Source: Comamonas flocculans (GTDB lineage Bacteria > Pseudomonadota > Gammaproteobacteria > Burkholderiales > Burkholderiaceae_C). From it: DNA of 64,000 nucleotides. The notes under the pieces are model-generated. The model made no database searches and was not told the origin of the DNA. It was given only the letters and a program-made list of their open reading frames with translations. A program made the position numbers and the translations under genes. This document shows, in pieces, positions 29,538-39,548 of this stretch (its first letter is position 1; each line of letters begins with the position of its first letter). The DNA lies in assembly GCF_007954405.1 (NCBI RefSeq), contig NZ_CP042344.1, forward strand, positions 1 to 64,000, read 5' to 3'.

Positions 29538-31597
29538 GAGCCAAACAAGGCGCCTCGCAGTAGCGCCAGCTCGTCGCGCGCCTGCGCCGCCTGCTCGAAC
29601 TCCAGATTGCGCGCGTGCTCATACATGGCCTGCTCCAGACGCTTGATCTCGCGCGCCAGGTCTTTCTGGCTCATGTCTTCCACGCGCGCGCGCTGCATCT
29701 GCGCTTGCGCCGCCTTTTGCGCATCGCGCCCGGCCTTTTCGCTGTAGACGCCATCGATCAGGTCGCGCACCTGCTTGACGATGGCGCGCGGCTCGATGCC
29801 GCGGGCCTGGTTGTAGGCAGTCTGCCTGGCGCGCCGGCGCTCGGTCTCGTCCATCGCCTTCTTCATCGAATCGGTGATGCGGTCGGCATACAGAATTGCC
29901 TTGCCGTGCAGGTTGCGCGCCGCGCGCCCTATGGTCTGGATCAGGCTGCGCTCGGCGCGCAGAAAGCCCTCCTTGTCGGCGTCCAGGATCGCCACCAGCG
30001 AGACCTCTGGAATATCCAGGCCCTCGCGCAGCAGGTTGATGCCGACGAGCACGTCAAACGCCCCCAGGCGCAGGTCGCGGATGATCTCCACGCGCTCCAC
30101 GGTATCGACGTCCGAGTGCAGATAGCGCACCGCCACACCGTTTTCCGCCAGGTATTCGGTGAGCTGCTCGGCCATGCGCTTCGTCAAAGTGGTGATCAGC
30201 ACCCGCTCGTGCGCCTGCACGCGCAGGCGGATTTCCTGCAGCACGTCGTCCACCTGGGTGGTTGCGGGACGCACCTCGATCTCGGGATCGACCAGGCCCG
30301 TGGGGCGCACCACCTGGTCGACGATCTGGCCCGAGTGCTCTTTCTCGTAATCCGCCGGCGTGGCCGAGACGAAGATCACCTGGCGCATGCGCCGCTCGAA
30401 TTCCTCGAACTTGAGCGGCCGGTTGTCCAGCGCCGACGGCAGGCGAAAGCCGTATTCCACCAGCGTGGTCTTGCGCGAGCGGTCGCCGTTGTACATGGCG
30501 TTCAGTTGCCCGATCATCTGGTGGCTCTCGTCGAGGAACATCACCGTGTCGCGCGGCAGGTAGTCGGTGAGCGTGGACGGCGGCTCACCCGGTGCCGCGC
30601 CAGAGAGGTGGCGGGTGTAGTTCTCGATGCCCTTGCAGTGCCCCACTTCGCTGAGCATCTCGATGTCGAAGCGCGTGCGCTGCTCCAGGCGCTGCGCCTC
30701 CACGAGCTTGCCCTGGTCGACAAAGAATTTCACGCGCTCCACAAGCTCCTGCTTGATGGTTTCCACCGCCGACAGCACCACGTCGCGCGGCGTCACGTAG
30801 TGGCTGCGCGGATACACGGTAAAGCGCGGGATGCGCTGCGCCACCTGGCCGGTGAGCGGATCGAAAAGCTGCAGGCTCTCGACCTCGTCGTCGAACAGTT
30901 CGATGCGGATCGCCAGCTCGGAGTGCTCGGCCGGAAAGACGTCGATGGTGTCGCCGCGCACGCGGAACTGCCCGCGCGCGAAGTCCATGTCGCTTCGCTG
31001 GTACTGCATGCGCACCAGTTGGGCAATCACGTCGCGCTGGCCCATGGGGTCGCCTTGGCGCACGGTCATCACCATGCGGTGGTAGCTCTCGGGGTTGCCG
31101 ATGCCGTAGATGGCCGAGACGGTGCCGACGATGACCACGTCGCGGCGCTCCAGCAGGCTTTTGGTGGCGGACAGGCGCATCTGCTCGATGTGCTCGTTGA
31201 TTGCGCTGTCCTTTTCGATGAACAGGTCGCGCTGGGGCACGTAGGCCTCGGGCTGGTAGTAGTCGTAGTAGCTGACGAAATACTCCACCGCGTTCTTCGG
31301 GAAGAACTCGCGGAATTCGGAATACAGCTGCGCCGCCAGCGTCTTGTTCGGCGCAAACACCATCGCCGGGCGCCCCAGGCGCGCGATCACGTTGGCCATG
31401 GTGAAGGTCTTGCCCGAGCCGGTCACGCCCAGCAGCGTCTGGAAGGCCTCGCCGTCGCGCACGCCCTCCACCAGCTTGTCTATCGCCTCGGGCTGGTCGC
31501 CGGCGGGCGGATAGGGCTGGAAGAGCTGGAAGGGCGAATCGGGAAACTGCACGAATTCGCCCTGGGCGACGGGTGCAGGGGCGACAAGGTCTTGCAT
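29534..31597 (-). CDS. uvrB: excinuclease ABC subunit B
   Basis: This DNA-damage verifying helicase of nucleotide excision repair is 687 residues from the chosen start. Motifs include Walker [11 protein letters not shown] near 40, the DNA-clamping beta-hairpin region [12 protein letters not shown], the DESH box [20 protein letters not shown], helicase motif [11 protein letters not shown], and a C-terminal UVR coiled-coil that binds UvrC. I choose ATG 31597 (MQDLVAPAP). A frame from 31651 adds 18 residues, but that ATG lies beyond the -10-like TAAAAT of the divergent aminotransferase gene. The stop overlaps the FNR-type box of iscR. Confidence 0.97.
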   Translation of the reverse strand: MQDLVAPAPVAQGEFVQFPDSPFQLFQPYPPAGDQPEAIDKLVEGVRDGEAFQTLLGVTGSGKTFTMANVIARLGRPAMVFAPNKTLAAQLYSEFREFFPKNAVEYFVSYYDYYQPEAYVPQRDLFIEKDSAINEHIEQMRLSATKSLLERRDVVIVGTVSAIYGIGNPESYHRMVMTVRQGDPMGQRDVIAQLVRMQYQRSDMDFARGQFRVRGDTIDVFPAEHSELAIRIELFDDEVESLQLFDPLTGQVAQRIPRFTVYPRSHYVTPRDVVLSAVETIKQELVERVKFFVDQGKLVEAQRLEQRTRFDIEMLSEVGHCKGIENYTRHLSGAAPGEPPSTLTDYLPRDTVMFLDESHQMIGQLNAMYNGDRSRKTTLVEYGFRLPSALDNRPLKFEEFERRMRQVIFVSATPADYEKEHSGQIVDQVVRPTGLVDPEIEVRPATTQVDDVLQEIRLRVQAHERVLITTLTKRMAEQLTEYLAENGVAVRYLHSDVDTVERVEIIRDLRLGAFDVLVGINLLREGLDIPEVSLVAILDADKEGFLRAERSLIQTIGRAARNLHGKAILYADRITDSMKKAMDETERRRARQTAYNQARGIEPRAIVKQVRDLIDGVYSEKAGRDAQKAAQAQMQRARVEDMSQKDLAREIKRLEQAMYEHARNLEFEQAAQARDELALLRGALFGS

Positions 31598-31697
31598 GCG
31601 GTGGGTCAACGGCGGCGCGCGGGCGCTCGTTAAAATTTGCTGTTCCGCCATCCTAGCTGGTGACGGTGTCCACCCTGTTCAACTCCCAGGACGCATC

Positions 31698-32894
31698 ATG
31701 TCTTTGTTTTCCGCCGTGCAAATGGCACCGCGCGACCCGATCTTCGGCCTCAACGACCAGTTCACCCAGGACGCCAACCCGAACAAGGTCAACCTGGGCG
31801 TCGGGGTCTACCTTACCGATGAAGGCAAGCTGCCCCTGCTCGAATGCGTGCGCCTGGCGGAACAGGCCATGCTGGAATCGCCCCAGGCGCGCAATTACCT
31901 GCCGATGGACGGGATTGCCGCCTACGACGCGGCGGTGAAAGCCCTGGTGTTCGGTGCGCAGTCCGATGTGGTGACCTCGGGGCGCGTGGCCACCGTGCAA
32001 AGCCTGGGCGGCACGGGCGGACTGAAGATAGGTGCGGACTTCCTGCACCAGCTCAACCCCGGCGCCAAGGCACTGGTCTCCAACCCCACCTGGGCCAACC
32101 ACAACGCCATTTTCAAGAACGCGGGCTTCGAGGTGGGCAGCTACACCTATTACGACGCTGCCGGCCGCAAGGTGGACTTCGACGGCATGCTGGCCGACCT
32201 GCGCGCCGCCGCGCCCGGCACCGTGGTGGTGCTGCACGCCTGCTGCCACAACCCGACGGGCTACGACCTGACGGCCGCGCAGTGGGACCGGGTGGTGGAC
32301 CTGGTGCGTGAAAAGCAGCTCGTCGCCTTCCTGGACATGGCCTACCAGGGCTTTGGCCAGGGCATCAAGGAAGACGCCACCGCCATCGAAAAATTCACCG
32401 CCTCGGGCCTGAGCTTCTTCGTCTCGACCTCGTTTTCCAAGAGCTTCAGCCTGTACGGCGAGCGCGTGGGCGCGGTCTCGGTCGTCACGCAGGACAAGAG
32501 CGAGACCGAGCGCGTGCTCTCGCAACTGAAGATCACCGTGCGCACCAACTATTCCAACCCGCCCACGCATGGCGCGAGCATCGTCGCCAGCGTGCTGCAA
32601 AACACCGAGCTGCGCGCACTGTGGGAAAAAGAGCTGGGCGAGATGCGCATCCGCATCCAGAGCATGCGCCACGCGCTGGTCGCGGGCCTGACGGCCGCGG
32701 GTGTGACGCAGGACATGTCCTTCATCACCACGCAGGCGGGGATGTTCAGCTATTCGGGCCTCTCCAAGGATCAGATGGTGCGCCTGAGAAGCGAATTCGG
32801 CGTCTATGGCACCGACAGCGGGCGCATGTGCGTGGCCGCGCTGAACACGCACAACGTCGGCTACGTGGCCAAGGCGATTGCGGCGGTGCTGTAA
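31698..32894 (+). CDS. aspartate/aromatic aminotransferase (class I, AspC/TyrB type)
   Basis: The 398-residue PLP enzyme matches the AspC/TyrB subgroup: [17 protein letters not shown] at the start, [26 protein letters not shown], the PLP lysine in [16 protein letters not shown], and a C-terminal arginine in GRMCVAALN. These enzymes transaminate aspartate, phenylalanine and tyrosine with 2-oxoglutarate. Since pheA and tyrA are in this window, it could supply the last step of Phe/Tyr synthesis, but AspC and TyrB cannot be told apart by eye. The CCAGGA ribosome site fixes the ATG at 31698. It is followed by an intrinsic terminator. Confidence 0.93.
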   Translation: MSLFSAVQMAPRDPIFGLNDQFTQDANPNKVNLGVGVYLTDEGKLPLLECVRLAEQAMLESPQARNYLPMDGIAAYDAAVKALVFGAQSDVVTSGRVATVQSLGGTGGLKIGADFLHQLNPGAKALVSNPTWANHNAIFKNAGFEVGSYTYYDAAGRKVDFDGMLADLRAAAPGTVVVLHACCHNPTGYDLTAAQWDRVVDLVREKQLVAFLDMAYQGFGQGIKEDATAIEKFTASGLSFFVSTSFSKSFSLYGERVGAVSVVTQDKSETERVLSQLKITVRTNYSNPPTHGASIVASVLQNTELRALWEKELGEMRIRIQSMRHALVAGLTAAGVTQDMSFITTQAGMFSYSGLSKDQMVRLRSEFGVYGTDSGRMCVAALNTHNVGYVAKAIAAVL

Positions 32895-32914
32895 CCTCAG
32901 CCGCTGCCGAACCG

Positions 32915-32938
32915 AAAACCGCCTTCGGGCGGTTTTTT
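32915..32938 (+). terminator. intrinsic terminator after the aminotransferase gene
   Basis: The stem CCGCC/GGCGG closes a TTCG tetraloop and is followed by six T, with four A before it. It begins 20 bases past the stop codon and ends 32 bases before the mutS ATG. Confidence 0.9.
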
Positions 32939-32970
32939 CATCGCCGCACACCCTCGCCCGCCTGTCGTTC

Positions 32971-35571
32971 ATGGAAAAAGCCGATTCCCCGCCGCATACG
33001 CCCGTCATGGCGCAGTACCTCGCGCTCAAGGCCGAGCACCCCCAGACGCTGCTGCTCTACCGCATGGGCGATTTCTACGAGTTGTTCTACGCCGACGCGG
33101 AAAAGGCCGCGCGGCTGCTGGACATCACGCTGACGCAGCGCGGGCAGTCGGCCGGCCAGCCGGTGGTGATGGCGGGCGTGCCGTTTCATGCGCTGGAAAA
33201 CTACCTCTCGCGCCTCATCAAGCTGGGCGAATCGGTGGCGATCGCCGAGCAGGTGGGCGACGTGGCCGCGGCCAAGGGGCCGGTGGAGCGCAAGGTGGTG
33301 CGCGTGGTCACGCCCGGCACCATCACCGACAGCGAACTGCTCAGCGACAAGGCCGAGGCGCTGCTGCTGGCACTGCACCAGGGCAAGCGCGCGCGCTGCG
33401 GCCTGGCCTGGCTGTCGGTGACGCAGGGGCGGGTCTTCCTGGCCGAATGCGCGCTCGATGAACTCGCGGCCTGGCTCACGCGCATCGCGCCCAGCGAATT
33501 GATCTACAGCGCCGGCGTCACCCAGCGCTTTGAGCAGCAATTGCAGCAGCTGCAACACCAGGGCGCACTGGCCTGCCCGCTCAGCCCGCGCCCGGACTGG
33601 CAGTTTGACGGCCCCCTGGGCGAACGCAGCCTGTGCCAGCACCTGGGTGCCGCCAGCCTTGCCGCCTGGCAGGCGGAAAGCCTGCACGAGGCCCATGCCG
33701 CCGCCAGCGCCCTGCTGCACTATGCCGAGCACACCCAGGGGCGCGCGCTCACCCATTTGCACAGCGTGCAGGTGCAGCGCGACGACGCGCTGATCACGCT
33801 GCCCGCCAGCACGGTGCGCAATCTGGAGCTGGTGCAGACCCTGCACGGCGAAAGCAGCCCTACCCTGCTTTCACTGCTGGACAGCTGCATGACCGGCATG
33901 GGCAGCCGCCTGCTGCGCACCTGGCTGCTGGAGCCCGAGCGCGAGCGCAGCGCCGCACGCCAGCGCCTTGCCGCCACCCAGGCGCTGCGCGGCGGTGCCT
34001 GGCAGGTGCTGCGCGAACAGCTCAAGGGCGTGAGCGATGTAGAGCGCATCACGGCCCGCATCGCCTTGCGGCAGGTGCGTCCGCGTGAATTGCTGGCCTT
34101 GGCGCAAACACTACAAAAAACAGAGCCCTTGGCGCTTGCTGGACAAGCGCCAGAGCCCTATTTGACTGATATTTTTGCACAGCTGCAACCGCCTGCCACG
34201 GCACTTGCCTTGCTGCAATCGGCCATAGCGTCCGAGCCCGCCGCCCTGGTGCGCGACGGTGGCGTGATCGCCAGCGGCTTTGACGCCGAGCTGGACGAGC
34301 TGCGCGCCATCCAGAGCAATTGCGACGGTTTTCTGCTCGACCTGGAAGCGCGTGAGAAAGAGCGCAGCGGCATCCCCAACCTGCGCGTGCAGTTCAACAA
34401 GGTGCATGGCTTCTACATCGAAGTCACCACCAGCCATCTGGACAAGGTGCCGGGCGACTACCGCCGCCGCCAGACGCTGAAGAACGCCGAGCGCTTCATC
34501 ACCCCCGAACTCAAAGCCTTCGAGGACAAGGCCTTGTCCGCCCAGGAGCGCGCACTGCAGCGCGAAAAATGGCTGTACGAACAAGTGCTTGACCGACTGC
34601 AGCCCGAGGTGCCGCGGCTCACCCGCGTCGCCCAGGCGCTGGCGCAACTCGACGTGCTCTGCTGCCTGGCCGAACGCTCGCTGACGCTGAACTGGTGCGC
34701 GCCCAGCTTTGCCAACGAACCCTGCATCGACATCGAGGCCGGCCGCCACCCGGTGGTGGAGGCGCGCCTGGCCGAGGCCTCCAGCGGGGCCTTCATCCCC
34801 AACCACACGCGCATGCATGCAAGGCAGCGCATGCAGATCATCACCGGGCCCAACATGGGCGGCAAATCCACCTATATGCGCCAGGTGGCCATCATCGTGC
34901 TGCTGGCCAGCATGGGCAGCCATGTGCCGGCCAGCAGCTGCCGCCTCGGGCCGATAGACGCCATCCACACCCGCATCGGCGCGGCCGACGACCTGGCCAA
35001 TGCGCAGTCCACCTTCATGCTGGAGATGGTGGAAGCCGCGCAAATCCTGCATGCGGCCACGCCCGAGAGCCTGGTGTTGATGGACGAGATCGGCCGCGGC
35101 ACCAGCACGTTTGACGGGCTGGCGCTGGCATCGAGCATCGCCAGCCACCTGCACGACAAGAGCCGTGCCTTCACGCTGTTTGCCACGCACTACTTCGAAC
35201 TGACCGAACTGCCCGCCAGCGCGCGCCATGCCATCAACCTGCATGTGAGCGCGGTGGAAAACGGCCAGGACATCGCCTTTCTGCACGAGATCCAGCCCGG
35301 CCCGGCCAGCCGCAGCTACGGCATCCAGGTGGCCAGGCTGGCCGGCATGCCCGCCAGCGTGCTGCACCATGCGCGCCACGCACTGGACGCGCTGGAGGCG
35401 CGCGCGCAGGAGGCGCAAAGGCAGGTCGATCTGTTCGCCGCCCCACCCGCCCCGGCGCAAGCCACCCCGAGCGCCGCCGAGGCGGCGCTGGCGCAGATCA
35501 ATCCCGACCAGCTCAGCCCGCGCGAGGCGCTGGATGCGCTGTACCAGCTCAAGGGCTTGCTCCGGCCTTAG
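32971..35571 (+). CDS. mutS: DNA mismatch repair protein MutS
   Basis: The 866-residue mismatch sensor starts with the clamp domain, in which Phe35 and Glu37 (GDFYELFY) contact the mispair. Connector, lever ([17 protein letters not shown]) and ATPase domains follow: Walker [14 protein letters not shown] near 626, Walker [17 protein letters not shown], and [11 protein letters not shown]. The C-terminal part ends in the helix-turn-helix dimer region ([19 protein letters not shown]). ATG 32971 is used because the upstream frame runs through the terminator. A dispersed repeat is inserted in frame near residues 381-402. The stop overlaps convergent recR by 4 bases. Confidence 0.97.
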   Translation: MEKADSPPHTPVMAQYLALKAEHPQTLLLYRMGDFYELFYADAEKAARLLDITLTQRGQSAGQPVVMAGVPFHALENYLSRLIKLGESVAIAEQVGDVAAAKGPVERKVVRVVTPGTITDSELLSDKAEALLLALHQGKRARCGLAWLSVTQGRVFLAECALDELAAWLTRIAPSELIYSAGVTQRFEQQLQQLQHQGALACPLSPRPDWQFDGPLGERSLCQHLGAASLAAWQAESLHEAHAAASALLHYAEHTQGRALTHLHSVQVQRDDALITLPASTVRNLELVQTLHGESSPTLLSLLDSCMTGMGSRLLRTWLLEPERERSAARQRLAATQALRGGAWQVLREQLKGVSDVERITARIALRQVRPRELLALAQTLQKTEPLALAGQAPEPYLTDIFAQLQPPATALALLQSAIASEPAALVRDGGVIASGFDAELDELRAIQSNCDGFLLDLEAREKERSGIPNLRVQFNKVHGFYIEVTTSHLDKVPGDYRRRQTLKNAERFITPELKAFEDKALSAQERALQREKWLYEQVLDRLQPEVPRLTRVAQALAQLDVLCCLAERSLTLNWCAPSFANEPCIDIEAGRHPVVEARLAEASSGAFIPNHTRMHARQRMQIITGPNMGGKSTYMRQVAIIVLLASMGSHVPASSCRLGPIDAIHTRIGAADDLANAQSTFMLEMVEAAQILHAATPESLVLMDEIGRGTSTFDGLALASSIASHLHDKSRAFTLFATHYFELTELPASARHAINLHVSAVENGQDIAFLHEIQPGPASRSYGIQVARLAGMPASVLHHARHALDALEARAQEAQRQVDLFAAPPAPAQATPSAAEAALAQINPDQLSPREALDALYQLKGLLRP
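34112..34177. repeat. dispersed palindromic repeat inside mutS
   Basis: The core is a perfect 8-base stem (GGCGCTTG/CAAGCGCC) around CTGGA, flanked by AGAGCCC on the right and by CAGAGCCC on the left, with ACAAAAAA before and a T-rich end after. It is read in frame within MutS as about 22 residues ([20 protein letters not shown]) between the connector and lever regions. The same core motif occurs at 42.4 kb and in degraded form elsewhere. Confidence 0.75.
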
Positions 35572-36158
35572 CGCCGGTCGGCCAGCGCGTGGGCGATGGT
35601 GCCCAGGTCGACATATTCGAGTTCGCTGCCCACGGGCACGCCGCGCGCCAGCCGCGTCACGCGCACGCCCGCGCGCCGCAAGGCCTGCGAGAGCGCATGC
35701 GCCGTCGCCTCGCCTTCGGCGGTGAAGCTGGTGGCCAGAATCACCTCCTGCACCACGCCGTCGGCGGCGCGTTGCAGCAGCTGCTGCATGCCGATGTCGG
35801 CCGGCCCCACGCCATCGAGTGGCGACAACCTGCCCATGAGCACGAAGTACAGGCCGCTGAAGGCGCCGGTGCGCTCCATCGCGGCCTGATCGGCCGGGGT
35901 TTCCACCACGCACAGGCGGGTGGCGTCGCGCTCGCCGTCGCGGCAGATGGCACACAGCGCCTGCTCGGAAAAGGTATGGCAACGCTCGCAGTGGCCCAGG
36001 TGCTCGCAGGCCTGCTGCAGCGCCTGCGCCAGCACCTGCGCGCCCGGCCGGTCGTGCTGCAGCAGGTGGTAGGCCATGCGCTGGGCAGATTTCACGCCCA
36101 CCCCGGGCAGGCGGCGCAGCGCCTGGACCAGCGCCTGCAGGCTGCCAGCATCGGACAC
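35568..36158 (-). CDS. recR: recombination mediator RecR
   Basis: This 196-residue protein works with RecF/RecO to load RecA on gapped DNA. It has an N-terminal helix-hairpin-helix ([20 protein letters not shown]), a C4 zinc finger ([16 protein letters not shown], about 57-72), a Toprim domain ([17 protein letters not shown]) and a C-terminal Walker B-like part. Length and order are standard. It lies 16 bases after ybaB in the common dnaX-ybaB-recR order, and its stop overlaps that of mutS. Confidence 0.97.
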   Translation of the reverse strand: MSDAGSLQALVQALRRLPGVGVKSAQRMAYHLLQHDRPGAQVLAQALQQACEHLGHCERCHTFSEQALCAICRDGERDATRLCVVETPADQAAMERTGAFSGLYFVLMGRLSPLDGVGPADIGMQQLLQRAADGVVQEVILATSFTAEGEATAHALSQALRRAGVRVTRLARGVPVGSELEYVDLGTIAHALADRR

Positions 36159-36174
36159 GGACGCAGCCCCCGCC

Positions 36175-36507
36175 TCAGAACGGGAACTTCATGCCGCCGG
36201 GCAGGCCCGGCATGCCGGCGGTGATCTTGCCCATCTTCTCCTGCGAGGTCTCCTCGGCCTTGCGCACGGCCGCATTGAAGGCCGCGGCCACGAGGTCTTC
36301 AAGCATGTCCTTGTCCTCGGCCAGCAGGCTGGGGTCGATGGTGACGCGCTTGACGTCGTGCTTGCAGGTCATCAGCACCTTCACGAGGCCCGCACCCGAT
36401 TCGCCCTCCACCTCGATGCGCTCGAGCTCGTCCTGCGCCTTCTTGAGGTTGTCCTGCATGGTCTGGGCCTGCTTCATGAGGCCGGCAAGCTGTCCTTTGT
36501 TGAACAT
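36175..36507 (-). CDS. YbaB/EbfC nucleoid-associated protein
   Basis: The 110-residue protein matches the YbaB/EbfC family: [19 protein letters not shown] at the start, a charged coiled-coil helix ([17 protein letters not shown]), [10 protein letters not shown] in the middle, and a Gly/Pro-rich end ([12 protein letters not shown]). These small dimers bind DNA and coat the nucleoid. The ATG at 36507 matches the family start; the longer frame upstream has no family similarity. It lies between dnaX and recR, its usual place. The 202-base gap to dnaX holds nothing I recognise. Confidence 0.95.
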   Translation of the reverse strand: MFNKGQLAGLMKQAQTMQDNLKKAQDELERIEVEGESGAGLVKVLMTCKHDVKRVTIDPSLLAEDKDMLEDLVAAAFNAAVRKAEETSQEKMGKITAGMPGLPGGMKFPF

Positions 36508-36709
36508 CAATGTTTCCTTGTGGTCCTGAAAATGTTTACGGGGCGCTCTTCTCGCCGGGGCAGGCGGCATGCGCATTGCGGCGCCCCGGCCGATGCACGG
36601 CGCGATACATGGCGCTGTCCGCCTGCGATGGTGAGGCCAGCGGCCGGAAAAGCAAGACCGCCAGCGCATCGCACTGGCGCGTTTCGCCACCTTCGATGCC
36701 AGACTTCAC

Positions 36710-38617
36710 TCATGCCAGCCTGATGCTGCCAGGGACGATTCTCGCCCCGAACTCGCGCACCAGCCGCTGCACCTGCGGATCGCCGTGCACGATGGCCTCG
36801 GCGCGCTGCTGGCGCGCCACCTCGGCCGCCGCCTTGCGCCGCGCCGGGCTGTCGCTCACGGTGCCGACTTCGACGCTGATCTGGCTCGCCTGTCCCGCCT
36901 CCTGCAGCGCCTGACGCAAGCGCTCGCGCGTCGTCGCCTGGTTCAGCGAGGCGTTTTCCACCCGCAGATGCCAATGGCCGCCATCGCGCGCCACGAGCTG
37001 CGACTGCAGCGCCAGCTCGCGCACCAGCGCGCCTATCTTCTGCTGCGCCACGAGTTGCTGCACCAGCGCATGCCAGGCATCGCCCTCGGGCGTGGGAGCG
37101 AGCCCCGCAGCCCCCGCGGCAGGCTCGTCGCCCTGCGGCAAATCGCGCACCGGGACGCTCATGGTTTGGGTAGCGGCTTGCGCAGGCTGCACAAGGGTTT
37201 GTGCCGGTTTTTCCATCAAATCCTCGGGTGCGCGCACCGGCAGGCGCAGATCGCCCGGTGCCGGGGCGTGCGATGCTTCTGGCGCCCTCGCGGCGTCGCG
37301 CACGGGCGGCGCGGGCCGGGTGGGTGCCGGCGCAGAGGATGGCGCCGGCGAAGGAGAGGATGTGTGCTCCGGCGCCGGCGCCGGTGCCGCATGCGCGGCC
37401 GGCTCGGACGCCCTGGTCCGTGGGGGCTGGAGTGAAGGCGACGGCGCCTCGGGTGTGCAAGCTTCGACAACCTCAGCCGGCTTCAGCTTTTTTTTTTCCG
37501 CGCCGGCGGCCGCCGGCTTGAAGGCCAGCAGCCTGAGCAGCACCATGGTCAGCGCCGCGTATTCATCGGGCGCGAGGCCAAGCTCCTCGATGCCGTGCAG
37601 GCAGATGCTGTAGAGCAACTGCACCTCGTCGGCCGGCATGGCCTGCGCCAGGCGCAGCATCTCCGTCGCATCCGGCTCGCTCTGGCCTGCCAGCAGCGCC
37701 GCGTCGGGCGCCACCTGGGCGGTCGCCACGCCCTGGAGCACCGCCACCATGTCCTGCAGGGTGGCGGCGGCAGACAAGCCCTGCACACGCAGGGCTTCGG
37801 TGGTCTGCACCACGCGCTGGCCATCGCCCTGCACAAGCGCGTCGACCAACGCAAACACGTGGGCCCGGTCGGCGCTGCCCAGCATCTGGCGCACCGCCTC
37901 TTCCTGCAAGGCGCCGCCACCAAAGGCGATGGCCTGGTCCGTGAGGCTGAGCGCATCGCGCATGGAGCCGCGCGCTGCATGCGCGATCAAGCGCAAGGCC
38001 TGAGCCTCGGCGGCAATCGATTCGACGGCAAGCACCTGGGCAAGGTGCTGCCCGATCACTTCGGGCGCCATCGGGCGCAGGTTGAACTGCAGGCAGCGCG
38101 AGAGCACCGTCACCGGTACCTTCTGCGGGTCGGTCGTGGCCAGCACGAACTTGAGGTATTCGGGCGGCTCCTCCAGCGTCTTGAGCATCGCGTTGAACGC
38201 GGTGTTCGTCAGCATGTGCACTTCGTCGATCATGAAGACCTTGAAGCGCCCCTGCACCGGCTTGTACACCGCCTGCTCCAGCAGGCCCTGCACTTCGTCC
38301 ACGCCGCGGTTGGAGGCGGCATCGAGTTCCACGTAATCGGCAAAGCGCCCCGCGTCGATGGCCGTGCAGGCCGGGCAGACGTCGCAGGGCGTGGCGGTGA
38401 TGCCGCCCTGCCCGTCCGCCCCCACGCAATTGAGCGACTTGGCCAGGATGCGCGAGACCGTCGTCTTGCCTATGCCGCGCGTGCCCGTGAACAAGTAGGC
38501 GTGGTGCAGGCGCTGCTGGGTCAGCGCATTGGCCAGCGCCTTGACCACGTGCTCCTGCCCCACCATCTGCGAAAAATTGCGGGGGCGGTATTTGCGGGCG
38601 AGCACGAGATAGGACAT
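36710..38617 (-). CDS. dnaX: DNA polymerase III subunits tau/gamma
   Basis: The 635-residue clamp-loader ATPase opens MSYLVLARKYRPRNFSQMVG. Walker A GTRGIGKTTVSRIL lies near 46-59, the zinc cysteines in CDVCPAC, Walker B VFMIDEVHML and the SRC arginine finger in VTVLSRCLQFNL. A long Pro/Ala-rich linker (about 390-500) precedes the tau-specific part that joins polymerase and helicase. At codons 373-376 the gene has a run of ten A (Glu-Lys-Lys-Lys) with stops close by in both other frames. A gamma-like short form is therefore likely. The ATG at 38617 is set by the family N-terminus. Confidence 0.96.
   Translation of the reverse strand: MSYLVLARKYRPRNFSQMVGQEHVVKALANALTQQRLHHAYLFTGTRGIGKTTVSRILAKSLNCVGADGQGGITATPCDVCPACTAIDAGRFADYVELDAASNRGVDEVQGLLEQAVYKPVQGRFKVFMIDEVHMLTNTAFNAMLKTLEEPPEYLKFVLATTDPQKVPVTVLSRCLQFNLRPMAPEVIGQHLAQVLAVESIAAEAQALRLIAHAARGSMRDALSLTDQAIAFGGGALQEEAVRQMLGSADRAHVFALVDALVQGDGQRVVQTTEALRVQGLSAAATLQDMVAVLQGVATAQVAPDAALLAGQSEPDATEMLRLAQAMPADEVQLLYSICLHGIEELGLAPDEYAALTMVLLRLLAFKPAAAGAEKKKLKPAEVVEACTPEAPSPSLQPPRTRASEPAAHAAPAPAPEHTSSPSPAPSSAPAPTRPAPPVRDAARAPEASHAPAPGDLRLPVRAPEDLMEKPAQTLVQPAQAATQTMSVPVRDLPQGDEPAAGAAGLAPTPEGDAWHALVQQLVAQQKIGALVRELALQSQLVARDGGHWHLRVENASLNQATTRERLRQALQEAGQASQISVEVGTVSDSPARRKAAAEVARQQRAEAIVHGDPQVQRLVREFGARIVPGSIRLA
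37488..37497 (-). other. dnaX: A10 slippage site in dnaX (tau/gamma)
   Basis: The minus strand reads G-A10-G within GAA AAA AAA AAG. One extra A (or a -1 ribosomal shift) gives Ala-Glu-Ala-Gly then TGA. One A fewer (or +1) gives Ser then TGA. Either way a product of about 376-380 residues ends just after the clamp-loader domains. A 16-base perfect GC palindrome (GCCGGCGGCCGCCGGC) lies a few bases 5' of the run. Confidence 0.7.
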
Positions 38618-38680
38618 GGTGGTGGATTCTATGTGGCCAGTGCGCGCTCGCCGATGCGCCGGGCCGCTTACAATGCAAGG

Positions 38681-38777
38681 CGACGGGCCTCCCCGCATGG
38701 TGAAGCAGCCAATCGGGTCAGGTGGGGAACCAAGCAGCCCCAACTGTGGAGCCAGTGCCGGGGGTAAGGCTCGTCAC
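38681..38777 (+). ncRNA. ffs: small signal recognition particle RNA (4.5S)
   Basis: The conserved SRP apical hairpin is present: GGGTCAGGTGGGGAACC followed by AAGCAGCC. The ends pair (GACGGGCCT near 38682 with AAGGCTCGTC ending at 38775), giving an RNA of about 97 bases. A -10 element TACAAT (38669-38674) sits 6 bases before the proposed 5' end. The RNA joins Ffh to target membrane proteins. It lies divergent to dnaX, a common place in betaproteobacteria. Confidence 0.93.
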
Positions 38778-38800
38778 CCGTTTCCCCTTTAGACAGACGT

Positions 38801-38827
38801 AAAAAAAGCCCCGCAAGCGGGGCTTTT
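38801..38827. terminator. bidirectional intrinsic terminator between ffs and the OmpA-family gene
   Basis: A perfect stem AGCCCCGC/GCGGGGCT with a 2-base centre is flanked by seven A on the left and five T on the right, so it can act on both strands. It serves ffs from the left and the outer-membrane protein gene from the right. Confidence 0.9.
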
Positions 38828-38846
38828 TGAATGGCACTGCAAGTGC

Positions 38847-39506
38847 TCAGTTGGCGCGGGTACCGACCACTTCGATCTCGACGCGGCGGTTCTTGGCGCG
38901 ACCTTCCTTGGTCTTGTTGGAGGCGATGGGCTGGGTTTCGCCCTTGCCTTCGGTGTAGATGCGGTTCTTTTCGATGCCCTTGGACACCAGGTAAGCCTTG
39001 ACGGACTCGGCGCGGCGCACCGACAGCTTCTGGTTGTAGGCGTTGGTGCCGATCGAGTCGGTGTGGCCGACGGCGACCACGACTTCGAGGTTGATGCCCT
39101 TGATCTTGGAGACCAGATCGTCGAGCTTGGCCTTGCCTTCGGGCTTCAGCACGGACTTGTCGAAGTCGAAGAAGGCGTCGGCGCCGTAGGTGACCTTGCT
39201 GGCCACGGCGGGTGCGGGTGCGGGGGCGGGTGCCGGAGCAGCGGCGGGCGCGGGTGCGGCGGCGGGTGCCGGAGCAGCCGCGGTCTTTTGCAGGGCGCCA
39301 TCGCAGCCTTCGGCGGCGGTGGCGGGCGTCCAGGACGCGTCGCGCCAGCACAGTTCGTTGGTGCCGTTCTTCCAGACCAGCTCGCCCGTGCCATTCACCC
39401 AGTTGTCGATGGTTTTGCCGCCATCGGCCGCTTTTACCTGGGCAGTGGCCGAAGCAGCCAGCACGGCAGAGGCCAACAGCACTGCCACTTGGTTCAGTTT
39501 TTTCAT
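38847..39506 (-). CDS. OmpA-family outer-membrane/peptidoglycan-binding protein
   Basis: The 219-residue protein has a signal peptide (cut after ATA or KAA, about 22-27), a small N-terminal part with two cysteines (CWRD, then GCDG), an Ala-Pro repeat hinge (about 75-100) and a C-terminal OmpA domain. The OmpA domain shows FFDFDKSVLKPEGKAKLDD, VAVGHTDSIGTNAYNQKLS and the peptidoglycan-binding NRRVEIEV. It lacks the eight-strand barrel of full OmpA, so it is a short periplasmic anchor type common in Comamonadaceae. A strong AGAGGAG ribosome site and its own terminator suggest high single-gene expression. Confidence 0.93.
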   Translation of the reverse strand: MKKLNQVAVLLASAVLAASATAQVKAADGGKTIDNWVNGTGELVWKNGTNELCWRDASWTPATAAEGCDGALQKTAAAPAPAAAPAPAAAPAPAPAPAPAVASKVTYGADAFFDFDKSVLKPEGKAKLDDLVSKIKGINLEVVVAVGHTDSIGTNAYNQKLSVRRAESVKAYLVSKGIEKNRIYTEGKGETQPIASNKTKEGRAKNRRVEIEVVGTRAN

Positions 39507-39526
39507 GGTTCTCCTCTTGGGAAATT

Positions 39527-39548
39527 TAAAAACCGCAGCCGCGCTGCG
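39527..39548 (-). promoter_or_regulatory. terminator-like hairpin in the leader of the OmpA-family gene
   Basis: Read on the minus strand, CGCAGC-GCG-GCTGCG is followed by GTTTTT, 21 bases before the start codon and just ahead of the ribosome site. No gene lies upstream on this strand, so it should be in the 5' leader. It could stabilise the mRNA, as a 5' hairpin does in E. coli ompA, or attenuate it. Confidence 0.45.

Noticed and set aside
29534..31651. A longer uvrB start at 31651.
   Set aside because: The extra 18 residues are not UvrB-like and the ATG lies past the -10-like element of the divergent aminotransferase gene; MQDLVAPAP at 31597 is the better start.
39185..39290. A tandem GGCGGGTGC-like array considered as a CRISPR-like or phase-variable repeat.
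   Set aside because: It is the in-frame Ala-Pro hinge of the OmpA-family protein, with uneven units and no spacers. Length change there would alter only a hinge.
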